Positions 1-7,126 of a DNA stretch of 15,480 nt are shown one piece after another. The DNA comes from Comamonadaceae bacterium (GTDB lineage Bacteria > Pseudomonadota > Gammaproteobacteria > Burkholderiales > Burkholderiaceae_C). The translations under genes and the position numbers were made by a program. The notes under the pieces are model-generated. The model searched no databases, was not told where the DNA came from, and saw only the letters and a list, made by a program, of their open reading frames with translations. How positions within the stretch are numbered: position 1 is the stretch's first letter; each line of letters starts with the position of its first letter. The stretch lies in assembly GCA_947463845.1 (NCBI GenBank), contig CANHUM010000008.1:1-15480 (forward strand), given 5' to 3'.

Positions 1-67
1 AGCCTGGGTGGCAAGGTGGACTGAAACGGCAGATGCGGCACAAGGGTACGCGAAAGCAGTGCCACTG
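1..67. other. Short stretch without a recognisable gene
   Basis: This is the piece between the window edge and the moaC stop codon. I see no convincing coding frame, since the open frame crossing it on the plus strand is the shadow of moaC. There is no clear terminator with a T run. It may be the downstream spacer of moaC or the edge of a gene outside the window. Confidence 0.4.
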
Positions 68-547
68 TTATGCAGTCCAACTGCCGCTCTTGCCCCCGTG
101 CTTTTCCAGCAGCTTCACATCGGTGATGACCATGCCGCGGTCCACCGCTTTGCACATGTCGTAGATGGTGAGCAGGGCGACTTGCACGGCGGTGAGGGCT
201 TCCATTTCCACACCAGTTTGGCCATTGACCTCGGCGGTGGCGGTACAGGTCACGCTGCTGGTGGCGGCTTGCACTTCAAAATCCACGGCCACACGGGTCA
301 GGGCGATCGGGTGGCACAAGGGGATCAGGTCACTGGTTTTCTTGGCGCCCTGGATGCCGGCGATGCGGGCGATGCCCAGCACGTCCCCTTTTTTGGCAGA
401 GCCGGAGGTGATCAAATCCAAAGTGGCAGGCAGCATGTGGATCTGGCCCCGGGCCACCGCCACACGCCGGGTGGCGGCTTTGTCTCCCACATCGACCATG
501 TGGGCTTGACCTTGGGCATCAAAATGGGTCAGGGCAGCTTGGCTCAT
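68..547 (-). CDS. moaC: Cyclic pyranopterin monophosphate synthase MoaC
   Basis: MoaC works with MoaA to turn GTP into cyclic pyranopterin monophosphate, the first stage of molybdenum cofactor synthesis, in the cytosol. The 159-residue protein has the usual family length and layout: an N-terminal [19 protein letters not shown] segment, the DLIPLCHP motif that holds the active-site His, and the [10 protein letters not shown]...YDMCKA segment with conserved Glu, Asp and Lys, ending in GGKSGSW. I chose the ATG at 547 because MSQAALTHF aligns with the start of E. coli MoaC. An upstream in-frame ATG at 580 would add 11 unmatched residues and has no Shine-Dalgarno sequence. The gene diverges from the M48 gene across about 60 bp. 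No other moa gene lies in the window, so the rest of the pathway is presumably elsewhere. Confidence 0.96.
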   Translation of the reverse strand: MSQAALTHFDAQGQAHMVDVGDKAATRRVAVARGQIHMLPATLDLITSGSAKKGDVLGIARIAGIQGAKKTSDLIPLCHPIALTRVAVDFEVQAATSSVTCTATAEVNGQTGVEMEALTAVQVALLTIYDMCKAVDRGMVITDVKLLEKHGGKSGSWTA

Positions 548-609
548 GCGCTTTTTTTCCGGTGTTGGCGACAGGTTCATTGCAAGCGTGCATCATACGG
601 GTCTTGGAC

Positions 610-2178
610 ATGCCATCGACTGCTTTGAAACACACTGATCGACGACTTCACAGGGCGCTGGGATTGCTCTTGGCCATGGGCCTGTGTGTGGGCCCGGCCA
701 GCAGCCAGACCATCGGTTTGCCTGCGTTGGGCGATGGGGACAGCATTTCCCTGACGGCGGAGCGTCAGTTGGGGGACCGCATCGCACGCGAACTGTTTCG
801 TGACCCGGATTATCTGGAAGATGCGGTGCTGGACGAGTACATCCAGCAACTTTGGGCGCCTTTGGTCAGGGCGGCTGTGGCGCGCGGCGAGTTGTCGCCT
901 GAACTGCAGGAGCGCTTTGCCTGGCGGATTTTGCTGGGCCGCGACCGTTCGGTGAACGCTTTCGCATTGCCGGGCGGTTATCTGGGTGTCCATCTCGGTC
1001 TGATCGCGGTGGTGAGCACAGCCGATGAATTGGCTTCGGTGCTGGCCCCTGAGCTGAGCCATGTGACGCAACGGCACATTGCCCGCGGCATGAGCGACCA
1101 GTCCAAGATGACGCCTTGGGTGGTGGGCTCGATGATTCTGGGTGCCTTGGCGGCCAGCAAAAGTCCACAGGCTGCCCAAGCCCTGATTGTGGGCGGTCAG
1201 GCGGCCGCGATTCAGACCCAACTGAGCTACACCCGCGACATGGAGCGCGAAGCAGACCGCGTGGGTTACGGCATTTTGGTGGATGCGGGTTATGACCCTG
1301 GTGGTTTCGTCAGCATGTTTGCCAAGCTGCAGCAAGCGGCGGGCCTGAACGACAGCGGCGCATTTCCCTACCTGCGCAGCCACCCCTTGACGACCGAGCG
1401 CATGGCCGACATGCAAGCTCGCCAACAGTTGAATGTGTCCCAGCCCAAGCCACTGCCAGACATGGCCCACGCCATGATGGCGGCGCGTGCCCGGGTGTTG
1501 TCACAAAGCAGTCCCGACGCCCTCAAGGCCTGGATCCAGGGGCCAGCATCCTTGCCCGTTTCCGCGTCCCCAGCCGATCAGGCTGCTGCGCTGTATGCAG
1601 CAACGCTGTCCCATGTGCTGCTGCGCGACGCAGCCGCAACCCAGCGCAGCTTGCAGGCCCTGAACGCATTGCTCCAGTCTCAACGGCACCTGCCTTCACA
1701 TGCGGCAGCACAACGTGTCCTGCGGTTGCTTCAGGCCGAGGTGGCCGAGCGCCAAGAGAACCCGGCTTTGGCGGTGCAGGTGTTGACTCAAGAGACCAGC
1801 GGTCAGAGGTTCCGGCGTCCTGAATTGATGGTGCTGGCCCAGGTTTTGCAGCGCTTGCCAGACCATGCGCTGATGCCATTGGTCAAGACGCAGTTGCGGG
1901 AGATGGTTCACCAGACACCGCTGGATGCCCAGGCTTGGGATCGGCTGTCGGGTTTGCTTTCGGTGCAGGGGCAAGCCTTGGCCGCTTTGCGGGCGGCCGG
2001 AGAAGCCCAGTCTGCACGCCTGGATTGGCCCGGCGCGGTTGACCGTTTTCGTGCGGCGCAGGAGTTGGCTGTCAAAGGTCGACTGCAGCCGGACGAACAC
2101 ATTGAAGCGTCCATTGTGGATGTTCGCCTGCGGCATGCCCGAGAGCGTTTGCGGGCGTTGCAAGCACCCGAGCGCTGA
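610..2178 (+). CDS. BepA-like M48 metalloprotease with altered zinc motif
   Basis: This is a periplasmic M48 peptidase of the BepA/YfgC type, a group that degrades or chaperones misassembled outer-membrane proteins such as LptD. Starting at ATG 610 gives 522 residues with a signal peptide: a basic start, a hydrophobic core around residues 15-30 and a likely cut after the SSQ region. The catalytic domain has NAFALPGGYLGV (about 116-127), the helix where HExxH belongs (147-151), EREAD with the third zinc ligand (E214) and LRSHPLTTER (255-264), whose His matches the BepA switch histidine. The rest is an Ala/Leu/Gln-rich helical tail, probably TPR-like. The oddity is that the motif reads PELSH, so the first zinc-binding His is Pro (codon CCT, 1048-1050). 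All other key residues are kept. The protein may therefore be a pseudoprotease with chaperone function, or the base may be an error. A GTG at 562 opens the frame further but would spoil the signal peptide. Confidence 0.88.
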   Translation: MPSTALKHTDRRLHRALGLLLAMGLCVGPASSQTIGLPALGDGDSISLTAERQLGDRIARELFRDPDYLEDAVLDEYIQQLWAPLVRAAVARGELSPELQERFAWRILLGRDRSVNAFALPGGYLGVHLGLIAVVSTADELASVLAPELSHVTQRHIARGMSDQSKMTPWVVGSMILGALAASKSPQAAQALIVGGQAAAIQTQLSYTRDMEREADRVGYGILVDAGYDPGGFVSMFAKLQQAAGLNDSGAFPYLRSHPLTTERMADMQARQQLNVSQPKPLPDMAHAMMAARARVLSQSSPDALKAWIQGPASLPVSASPADQAAALYAATLSHVLLRDAAATQRSLQALNALLQSQRHLPSHAAAQRVLRLLQAEVAERQENPALAVQVLTQETSGQRFRRPELMVLAQVLQRLPDHALMPLVKTQLREMVHQTPLDAQAWDRLSGLLSVQGQALAALRAAGEAQSARLDWPGAVDRFRAAQELAVKGRLQPDEHIEASIVDVRLRHARERLRALQAPER

Positions 2179-2185
2179 GTCTGCC

Positions 2186-2200
2186 CATTGGGGCTATGAT
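2186..2200 (+). promoter_or_regulatory. Possible -10 element before the DUF3717/DUF1289 gene
   Basis: A TATGAT hexamer at 2195-2200 (five of six matches to TATAAT) lies in the 46-bp gap between the M48 stop and the next start, about 25 bp before that ATG. No good -35 is seen at the expected distance. It could give the small gene its own promoter, but read-through from the protease gene is equally possible. Confidence 0.25.
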
Positions 2201-2224
2201 CGCCCTCCCTGACTTCATCCCATC

Positions 2225-2686
2225 ATGGCCGGCATCCACATCACCGACATCGAAGCGGCCATCAACCACTGGCGCAACAAGAATCCCTCACCGGATGGGG
2301 TGGCGCTGCCGCCCGAGTTGCGCGCTTTGGCCGAGGTGTACGCACTGATGGTTTACCACCGCCAGGAATTGGCCGATGAGTTCACATTGCCTGTGGCCGC
2401 CGCACAGGCCTGGCAGGACTGGTACGCCAGCACGCCCGATACGCCTTGCATTGCGATTTGTTCGACCAGTCAGGGCGATGAAACCTGCAAGGGTTGTGGT
2501 CGCAGCTTTGAAGAGGTGCAGGTCTGGATTGAATTGAGCCCAGGCGAAAAGCGTGCCGTTTGGCGCCGCATCACGATCGAGGGCACATCCTGGCGCTTCA
2601 ACCGGTACGCCGAGCGGGCAGCTGAGGACCGTCATTGGGCCAAAGCCGCGGCCGATGCCCAGGTGCCACTTGACCTGAAACCTTGA
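2225..2686 (+). CDS. DUF3717 and DUF1289 domain protein
   Basis: This 153-residue cytosolic protein joins two small uncharacterised domains. The N-terminus, ITDIEAAINHWRNKNPS (residues 6-22), is the DUF3717 signature found mainly in Burkholderiales. The second half carries the DUF1289 pattern TPCIAICSTSQGDETCKGCGR, with Cys75, Cys79, Cys88 and Cys91 arranged as a small probable metal-binding knuckle, followed by a tryptophan-containing helical stretch. The molecular function is unknown, and I infer only a metal-stabilised fold. It follows the M48 gene in the same direction and converges with recX, the two stop codons being about 20 bp apart. The ATG at 2225 is the only start that gives the full DUF3717 motif. 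Its Shine-Dalgarno sequence is poor. Confidence 0.85.
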   Translation: MAGIHITDIEAAINHWRNKNPSPDGVALPPELRALAEVYALMVYHRQELADEFTLPVAAAQAWQDWYASTPDTPCIAICSTSQGDETCKGCGRSFEEVQVWIELSPGEKRAVWRRITIEGTSWRFNRYAERAAEDRHWAKAAADAQVPLDLKP

Positions 2687-2706
2687 GCCACCGATGGGGG
2701 GCGGCC

Positions 2707-3156
2707 TCAGTCCACGCCGGGCACGATCCGCCTGACCACGTCGGCTCCGAAACCGCGACTGATTAAAAAGCGGATTTGTTTGGCCCGTGCTTGCGGGTCC
2801 GCAGGGGCGCTGCCGAATGTCTTTTGCCAGACTGCATGGGCGCGATCCAATTCGGTGGCTTTGAGTTGGGCTAAGGCCTCGGTCACTGCGTCGCCCGACA
2901 AGCCCTTGGCTGCCAACTCCTGTTTGATGCGGGCGCCACCCAGTTTGGCGGCGCGTCTGTGGACCACGGACTCCAAAGCGCGACCATCGTTGATGAAGTC
3001 CCGCGCTTGCAGCTCGTCCAGGGCTTTGGCCAGCTCGCCCGGCACTTGCTCGTGCGCGGCCAGCTTGCGTTCCAGCTCGGTGCGCGAGTGTTCGCGCTGG
3101 CTCAAAAGCCGCAGCGCGCGACCTTTGAGCGAGGGCTGAAAGCCGGGCTTGTTCAA
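2707..3156 (-). CDS. recX: Regulatory protein RecX
   Basis: RecX binds RecA filaments and modulates, usually limits, their growth and their recombinase and coprotease activity. The 149-residue protein fits the family: basic, mostly helical, with GRALRLLSQREHSRTELERKL at the N-terminus, the second repeat around ALDELQARDFINDGRALESVV, and a C-terminal RFLISRGFGADVVRRI helix pair. It begins two bases after the recA stop, so the two are one transcript and probably translationally coupled. The start is a TTG at 3156, since no ATG or GTG gives a full-length protein. An AAAGG inside the recA 3' end could act as the ribosome site. The weak start fits the known need for RecX at far lower level than RecA. 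Confidence 0.93.
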   Translation of the reverse strand: MNKPGFQPSLKGRALRLLSQREHSRTELERKLAAHEQVPGELAKALDELQARDFINDGRALESVVHRRAAKLGGARIKQELAAKGLSGDAVTEALAQLKATELDRAHAVWQKTFGSAPADPQARAKQIRFLISRGFGADVVRRIVPGVD

Positions 3157-3158
3157 GC

Positions 3159-4196
3159 TCAGTCGCCTTTGGGTTCGGCAATCGCCGATTCGAGCAGGCG
3201 GATGCCCAGCGATTCGCGCACCTTGTTCTCGATTTCGCGGGCCAAAGCGGGGTTTTCGCGCAGGAATTCACGGGCGTTGTCACGGCCCTGGCCGATTTTT
3301 TCGCCTTGGTAGGCGTACCAAGCGCCGGACTTGTCCACGATCTTGGCATTCACGCCCATGTCGATGACCTCGCCCTCGCGGCTGATGCCCTCGCCAAACA
3401 GGATGTCGAACTCGGCCGTCTTGAAGGGTGGTGCGACCTTGTTCTTGACCACTTTGACCTTGGTCTCGTTGCCGATGGCGTCGTCGCCTTTTTTGATGGT
3501 GCCGGTGCGGCGGATGTCCAAACGCACAGAGGCGTAGAACTTGAGTGCGTTGCCACCGGTGGTGGTTTCAGGGCTGCCGAACATGACGCCAATCTTCATT
3601 CGGATCTGGTTGATGAAGATGACGGTGCAATTGGTCTTTTTGATGGTGGCGGTCAGCTTGCGCAGGGCCTGACTCATCAAACGCGCTTGCAGGCCGGGCA
3701 GGCTGTCGCCCATGTCGCCTTCGATTTCGGCTTTGGGCGTGAGGGCGGCGACCGAGTCGATGACGACCAGGTCCACCGCGCCCGAGCGCACCAGGCTGTC
3801 CACGATTTCCAGCGCTTGTTCGCCGGTATCGGGCTGGCTGACCAGCAAGTCCTGCAGGTTGACGCCGAGATTTTGGGCGTATTGCACGTCCAGCGCGTGT
3901 TCGGCGTCCACAAAGGCACAGGTGCCGCTCAGGCGCTGCATTTCCGAGATGACTTGCAGCGTGAGCGTGGTTTTGCCCGAAGACTCAGGGCCATAAATTT
4001 CGATCACACGGCCACGGGGCAGGCCGCCCACGCCCAGTGCGATGTCCAGGCCCAAAGAGCCCGTGGAGACCACCTGGATGTCGGCGATGGCTTCGCCTTC
4101 GCCCAGGCGCATGATGGTGCCTTTGCCGAATTGTTTTTCAATCTGGGCCAGGGCGGCTTGCAGGGCTTTGGACTTTTCGCTGTGGTCGTCGCTCAT
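3159..4196 (-). CDS. recA: Recombinase RecA
   Basis: RecA forms ATP-dependent filaments on single-stranded DNA, drives strand exchange, and triggers LexA self-cleavage in the SOS response. The 345-residue protein is complete: Walker A GPESSGKT (69-76), catalytic Glu99 in DAEHA, Walker B VDLVVIDS (141-148), DNA-binding loop L1 around [20 protein letters not shown], the INQIR motif and loop L2 around [20 protein letters not shown], then the C-terminal domain. The ATG at 4196 matches the known RecA N-terminus ([13 protein letters not shown]) and is preceded by AAGGAG eight bases upstream. The longer open frame would need a start inside the leader. Control by LexA is supported by the box at 4254-4273. 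recX follows directly. Confidence 0.98.
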   Translation of the reverse strand: MSDDHSEKSKALQAALAQIEKQFGKGTIMRLGEGEAIADIQVVSTGSLGLDIALGVGGLPRGRVIEIYGPESSGKTTLTLQVISEMQRLSGTCAFVDAEHALDVQYAQNLGVNLQDLLVSQPDTGEQALEIVDSLVRSGAVDLVVIDSVAALTPKAEIEGDMGDSLPGLQARLMSQALRKLTATIKKTNCTVIFINQIRMKIGVMFGSPETTTGGNALKFYASVRLDIRRTGTIKKGDDAIGNETKVKVVKNKVAPPFKTAEFDILFGEGISREGEVIDMGVNAKIVDKSGAWYAYQGEKIGQGRDNAREFLRENPALAREIENKVRESLGIRLLESAIAEPKGD

Positions 4197-4253
4197 GGGA
4201 ATCTCCTTGAATATCAATGGGTTGGGCACCGTGGTTTGCAGCGATAGACTGCT

Positions 4254-4273
4254 TACTGGATGCATGAACAGTA
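4254..4273 (-). promoter_or_regulatory. LexA (SOS) box of recA
   Basis: The plus strand reads TACTGGATGCATGAACAGTA, a near-palindrome that differs from the gammaproteobacterial SOS consensus TACTGT-N8-ACAGTA at only one core base (G for T in the left half). It begins at the end of the predicted recA -10 hexamer and covers the likely transcription start, the classic position for LexA repression. LexA control of recA is established in related bacteria; occupancy here is inferred. Confidence 0.85.
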
Positions 4274-4301
4274 CTTTAAACGACCCGTATATCGCTGTAA
4301 A
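4273..4301 (-). promoter_or_regulatory. Predicted sigma-70 promoter of recA
   Basis: Read on the minus strand, a -35 hexamer TTTACA (4296-4301, five of six matches) is followed after 17 bp by TAAAGT (4273-4278, four of six matches). The start of transcription would lie about 7 bp on, inside the LexA box, leaving a leader of roughly 70 nt. The combination of spacing and overlapping operator makes this the best recA promoter candidate. Confidence 0.65.
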
Positions 4302-4335
4302 CACTATTTTTAGTCAGTTTACCTTATCATATAAG
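4297..4335 (+). promoter_or_regulatory. Inverted repeats and -10 in front of the marR-type gene
   Basis: Two inverted repeats sit just ahead of the MarR start: GTAAAC (4297-4302) with GTTTAC (4317-4322), and CTTAT (4323-4327) with ATAAG (4331-4335). The first overlaps the recA -35 element. A TATCAT hexamer (4325-4330, five of six matches to the -10 consensus) would place the transcription start at about 4337-4338, on the ATG itself. MarR proteins often bind such palindromes in their own promoters, so these could be autoregulatory operators. This is inference from position and symmetry only. Confidence 0.35.
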
Positions 4336-4337
4336 CC

Positions 4338-4838
4338 ATGCCATTGATCCCCAACACATTTCCCGAAGCCAGTGAAAGACCAGACGACCGATGGCGCCAG
4401 ACCCATTTGGGCCGTTTGCTGGGCCACGCCATGCGGCGTTTTGACGAGCGCGTGCTGCATCTGATGGCGGGCAATGAGGGTGTGCCTTTGGCCTTGGCCA
4501 ATTTGGCTTCAAGAGACCAGATCAGCGCCGCGCATGTGCACATCACGCGGCATCTGGCCCTGGAGGGATCGCGCCTGACCGATCTGGCGCGCGCTGCGGG
4601 GATGAGCAAGCAGGCCATGGGTGATCTGGTGGACCAATGCGCCGCTTGGGGCTTGGTGCGGCGCGAGCCTGACCCTGTGGACGCGCGTGCCCGGCGCGTG
4701 GTGTTCACACCGGTGGGCCTGGCCTGGCTGGAGGCTTTCAAGGCTGCGGTGGCGCAGGCGGAAGCCGAGTTTCGCGATGCGGTGGGCAAGGATGTGGCCA
4801 CGGTGGTGGCTTTGGGGCTGGAGGCCTATGCGCATTGA
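4338..4838 (+). CDS. MarR family transcriptional regulator
   Basis: This is a 166-residue winged-helix DNA-binding protein of the MarR type, which usually acts as a dimeric repressor released by small ligands, stress or oxidants. The DNA-binding helices lie at about 79-104 (RLTDLARAAGMSKQAMGDLVDQ), followed by the wing EPDPVDARARRVVFTPVG (110-127), whose Asp-x-Arg pattern is a family hallmark. Helical dimerisation segments lie at both ends. One Cys (101) is in the recognition region. No metabolic or efflux gene sits next to it to suggest a ligand; its neighbours are recA (divergent) and a two-component pair (downstream). There is no Shine-Dalgarno sequence before the ATG, and the predicted -10 points to a leaderless transcript. 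A later in-frame Met at residue 32 is possible but would remove conserved helix. Confidence 0.86.
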   Translation: MPLIPNTFPEASERPDDRWRQTHLGRLLGHAMRRFDERVLHLMAGNEGVPLALANLASRDQISAAHVHITRHLALEGSRLTDLARAAGMSKQAMGDLVDQCAAWGLVRREPDPVDARARRVVFTPVGLAWLEAFKAAVAQAEAEFRDAVGKDVATVVALGLEAYAH

Positions 4839-4928
4839 CGTGCCGCCGCAGCTTGTCTGCAGGTCCCCCGCCCACCAGCCACTAAAATCACTGGGCCGAG
4901 GCAAAGCATTCGGCACCTGAGCCACAAC

Positions 4929-4938
4929 AACAGGAGAC
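4929..4938 (+). promoter_or_regulatory. Ribosome binding site of the response regulator gene
   Basis: AACAGGAGAC lies just before the ATG at 4943, with the AGGAGA core at a normal distance. It settles this start and is stronger than any other site in the upstream 104-bp gap. A TAAAAT hexamer at 4883-4888 is a possible -10, but I see no good -35. Confidence 0.7.
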
Positions 4939-4942
4939 AGTC

Positions 4943-5617
4943 ATGCGCATTTTGATAGCCGAAGACGACCAGGTGTTGGCCGATGGTTTGTTGCGCACCT
5001 TGCGCAGCGCAGGGGCTGCGGTGGACCATGTGGCCAGTGGCAGCGAGGCCGATGCGGCCCTCATGACCAACAATGAGTTTGATCTGCTGATCCTGGATCT
5101 GGGTTTACCCAGAATGCACGGTCTGGAAGTGCTCAAACGCTTGCGTGCCAGAGGTTCTGTTTTGCCGGTGCTGATCCTCACGGCGGCCGACAGCGTGGAA
5201 GAGCGCGTCAAGGGCCTGGACTACGGTGCGGACGACTACATGGCCAAGCCCTTTAGCCTGCAGGAGCTCGAAGCCCGTGTGCGCGCGCTCACCCGTCGGG
5301 GTATGGGTGGAGCGACTTCGCAAATCAAGCACGGGCCGCTGATTTATGACCAGTCGGGCCGCGTCGCCACCATTGACGGCAAGATGGTTGAGTTGTCAGC
5401 CCGCGAACTGGGTTTGCTCGAAGTCTTGTTGCAACGCGCGGGTCGTCTCGTCAGCAAGGACCAGTTGGTCGAGCGCCTGTGCGAATGGGGCGAAGAGGTC
5501 AGCAACAATGCAATCGAGGTGTACATCCACCGCTTGCGTAAAAAAATTGAAAAAGGTCCGATTCGCATCGCCACCGTTCGTGGATTGGGTTACTGTCTCG
5601 AAAAAATTCCAGGCTGA
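4943..5617 (+). CDS. OmpR/PhoB-family response regulator (TctD/QseB type)
   Basis: This is the DNA-binding output half of a two-component system. The 224-residue protein has a receiver domain (1-120) with the acidic pocket E7-D8-D9, phosphoacceptor D52 in LILDLGLP, T80 and K102 in MAKPF. A winged-helix effector domain of OmpR type follows (about 126-222), with LSARELGLLEVLLQ, the recognition region SNNAIEVYIHRLRKKI and the wing RIATVRGLGYCL. All catalytic positions are intact, so it should be phosphorylated by the kinase encoded 36 bp downstream. The sequence most resembles TctD/QseB-like regulators. The target genes are unknown: no tricarboxylate transporter (tctABC) genes are adjacent, so a TctD role in citrate uptake cannot be claimed. 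Confidence 0.93.
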   Translation: MRILIAEDDQVLADGLLRTLRSAGAAVDHVASGSEADAALMTNNEFDLLILDLGLPRMHGLEVLKRLRARGSVLPVLILTAADSVEERVKGLDYGADDYMAKPFSLQELEARVRALTRRGMGGATSQIKHGPLIYDQSGRVATIDGKMVELSARELGLLEVLLQRAGRLVSKDQLVERLCEWGEEVSNNAIEVYIHRLRKKIEKGPIRIATVRGLGYCLEKIPG

Positions 5618-5653
5618 AGCTGCTTTGCATCGACGCCGCTTCTTCTTTGAGCC

Positions 5654-7114
5654 ATGAAATCCAAAGGCTGGGATATGCGGGTCTTCAAACGCGAACAGCG
5701 CTCGCTGTTTGGCGAAATTCTGGATTGGATGTTGACGCCCCTGCTGTTGCTTTGGCCGATCAGCTTGGCCTTGACCTGGCTGGTGGCCCAGGGGTTGGCC
5801 AACAAGCCTTTTGACAGGGCACTGGTTTACAACGTTCAGGCTTTGGCGCAGCAAGTCAGGCTGGGGCCCGACAACAGCGTGCAGTTCAGCTTGCCACAGA
5901 CGGCGAGAGAGCTTTTGCGGGCCGATGAGACCGACCTGGTGTACTACCAGGTTCGGGGCGCCCTGAATGAGCACCTCAGCGGTGAGCGCGACTTGCCGCT
6001 GCCCCAGCCCAACGAGCCCAAAGGCAACAGTTACGAGGTGCACATCCGCGATGACGAAATGCGCGGCCTGGAGGTGCGGGTGGCCTACACGTGGATCAGT
6101 CTGGATGCAGAAGGTACGCGTCCTGCTTTGGTGCAGGTGGCCGAAACGCGGGAAAAACGCTCGGTGCTGGCCGCTGAAATCATCAAGGGCGTGATGTTGC
6201 CCCAATTTGCCTTGTTGCCTCTGGCGGTGCTGTTGGTGTGGCTGGCGCTGGTGCGTGGCATCAAGCCGCTGTCGCAACTGGAAGAGCGAATACGCGCCCG
6301 CAAACCGGACGACCTGAGTGCGTTGGATGACAAGGCCGTTCCGATGGAGGTCGCCCCCCTGGTGGTGTCGGTGAACGATTTGCTGGAGCGGCTGAAAGAA
6401 TCGATCGTGACGCAGAAGCGTTTTTTGGCAGATGCCGCGCATCAGCTCAAAACGCCCTTGGCGGGCTTGCGCATGCAGGCCGATCTGGCCCAGCGTTCGG
6501 GCTCCAGCGAGGAAGAGTTGAAAAAGTCCTTGCAACAGATTGGACGTGCCAGCGTTCAGGCCACACATACGGTGAACCAGCTCTTGTCTCTGGCCCGGGC
6601 TGAAGGCGGGGGCAACCATCTGCACCAACAGCGTTGCGATTTACCCACTTTGGCCAGCGAAGTCTTGCAAGACTGTTTGCCTCTGGCCATGGAAAAAGGT
6701 CTGGACCTCGGCTATGAGGGGGTTGCCCCTGGCGTTGCCGGCGCACAGCTTCAAGGCAACCAGACTTTGCTCAAGGAGATGCTGCGCAACCTGGTGGAAA
6801 ACGCGGTGCATTACACACCCAACACGCCTGATCGCCAAGGCGTGATCACCGTCCGCGTGTTGTTGGACCCTTACAGCAAGGTGTTGGTTGTGCAGGTGGA
6901 GGACAATGGCCCAGGCATTGCGGTCCATGACCGAGAGTTGGTGTTTGAGCCGTTTTTCCGGGCGCTCGGCACCAATGTCGATGGTTCCGGTCTGGGCTTG
7001 CCCATCGTCAAGGAAATCGCCCACCAGCATGGCGCAACGGTCAGCGTGGAGGCCACCCATCCCGGCCAACCTTGGCCAGGCGCATGCTTTACCGTCCGAT
7101 TTGGCGTGGTCTGA
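5654..7114 (+). CDS. Two-component sensor histidine kinase (TctE-like)
   Basis: This inner-membrane sensor kinase is partner to the preceding response regulator. Of 486 residues, a membrane segment at about 27-47 is followed by a periplasmic region of about 130 residues of the 2CSK_N type typical of TctE (ARELLRADETDLVYYQVRG), then a second membrane segment (about 183-203) and a short HAMP-like linker. The H box DAAHQLKTPL carries His263. The N box (NLVENAVHY, 379-387), G1 (DNGPGI, 417-422), F box (FEPFFR, 431-436) and G2 (GSGLGLP, 444-450) complete an intact HisKA/HATPase_c module. An alternative ATG at 5675 has AAAGG seven bases upstream and may be the true start; it would drop seven residues and no domain. 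The ligand is unknown. The stop lies 12 bp from the stop of the convergent GST gene, with no obvious terminator between. Confidence 0.92.
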   Translation: MKSKGWDMRVFKREQRSLFGEILDWMLTPLLLLWPISLALTWLVAQGLANKPFDRALVYNVQALAQQVRLGPDNSVQFSLPQTARELLRADETDLVYYQVRGALNEHLSGERDLPLPQPNEPKGNSYEVHIRDDEMRGLEVRVAYTWISLDAEGTRPALVQVAETREKRSVLAAEIIKGVMLPQFALLPLAVLLVWLALVRGIKPLSQLEERIRARKPDDLSALDDKAVPMEVAPLVVSVNDLLERLKESIVTQKRFLADAAHQLKTPLAGLRMQADLAQRSGSSEEELKKSLQQIGRASVQATHTVNQLLSLARAEGGGNHLHQQRCDLPTLASEVLQDCLPLAMEKGLDLGYEGVAPGVAGAQLQGNQTLLKEMLRNLVENAVHYTPNTPDRQGVITVRVLLDPYSKVLVVQVEDNGPGIAVHDRELVFEPFFRALGTNVDGSGLGLPIVKEIAHQHGATVSVEATHPGQPWPGACFTVRFGVV

Positions 7115-7126
7115 GTGCTTGCTCGT

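Noticed and set aside
577..1470. 297-codon minus-strand frame opposite the M48 gene
   Set aside because: It is antisense to a protein with family motifs and a signal peptide, and its own sequence has no domain character.
3306..4247. 313-codon open frame on the plus strand opposite recA
   Set aside because: It is antisense to an intact recA and has a low-complexity Asp/His/Gly/Ala/Val composition, so it is a shadow frame.
5396..6628. 410-codon minus-strand frame opposite the response regulator and kinase
   Set aside because: It spans two real genes on the other strand and its translation is Gln/His-rich with no motif, so it is not a gene.
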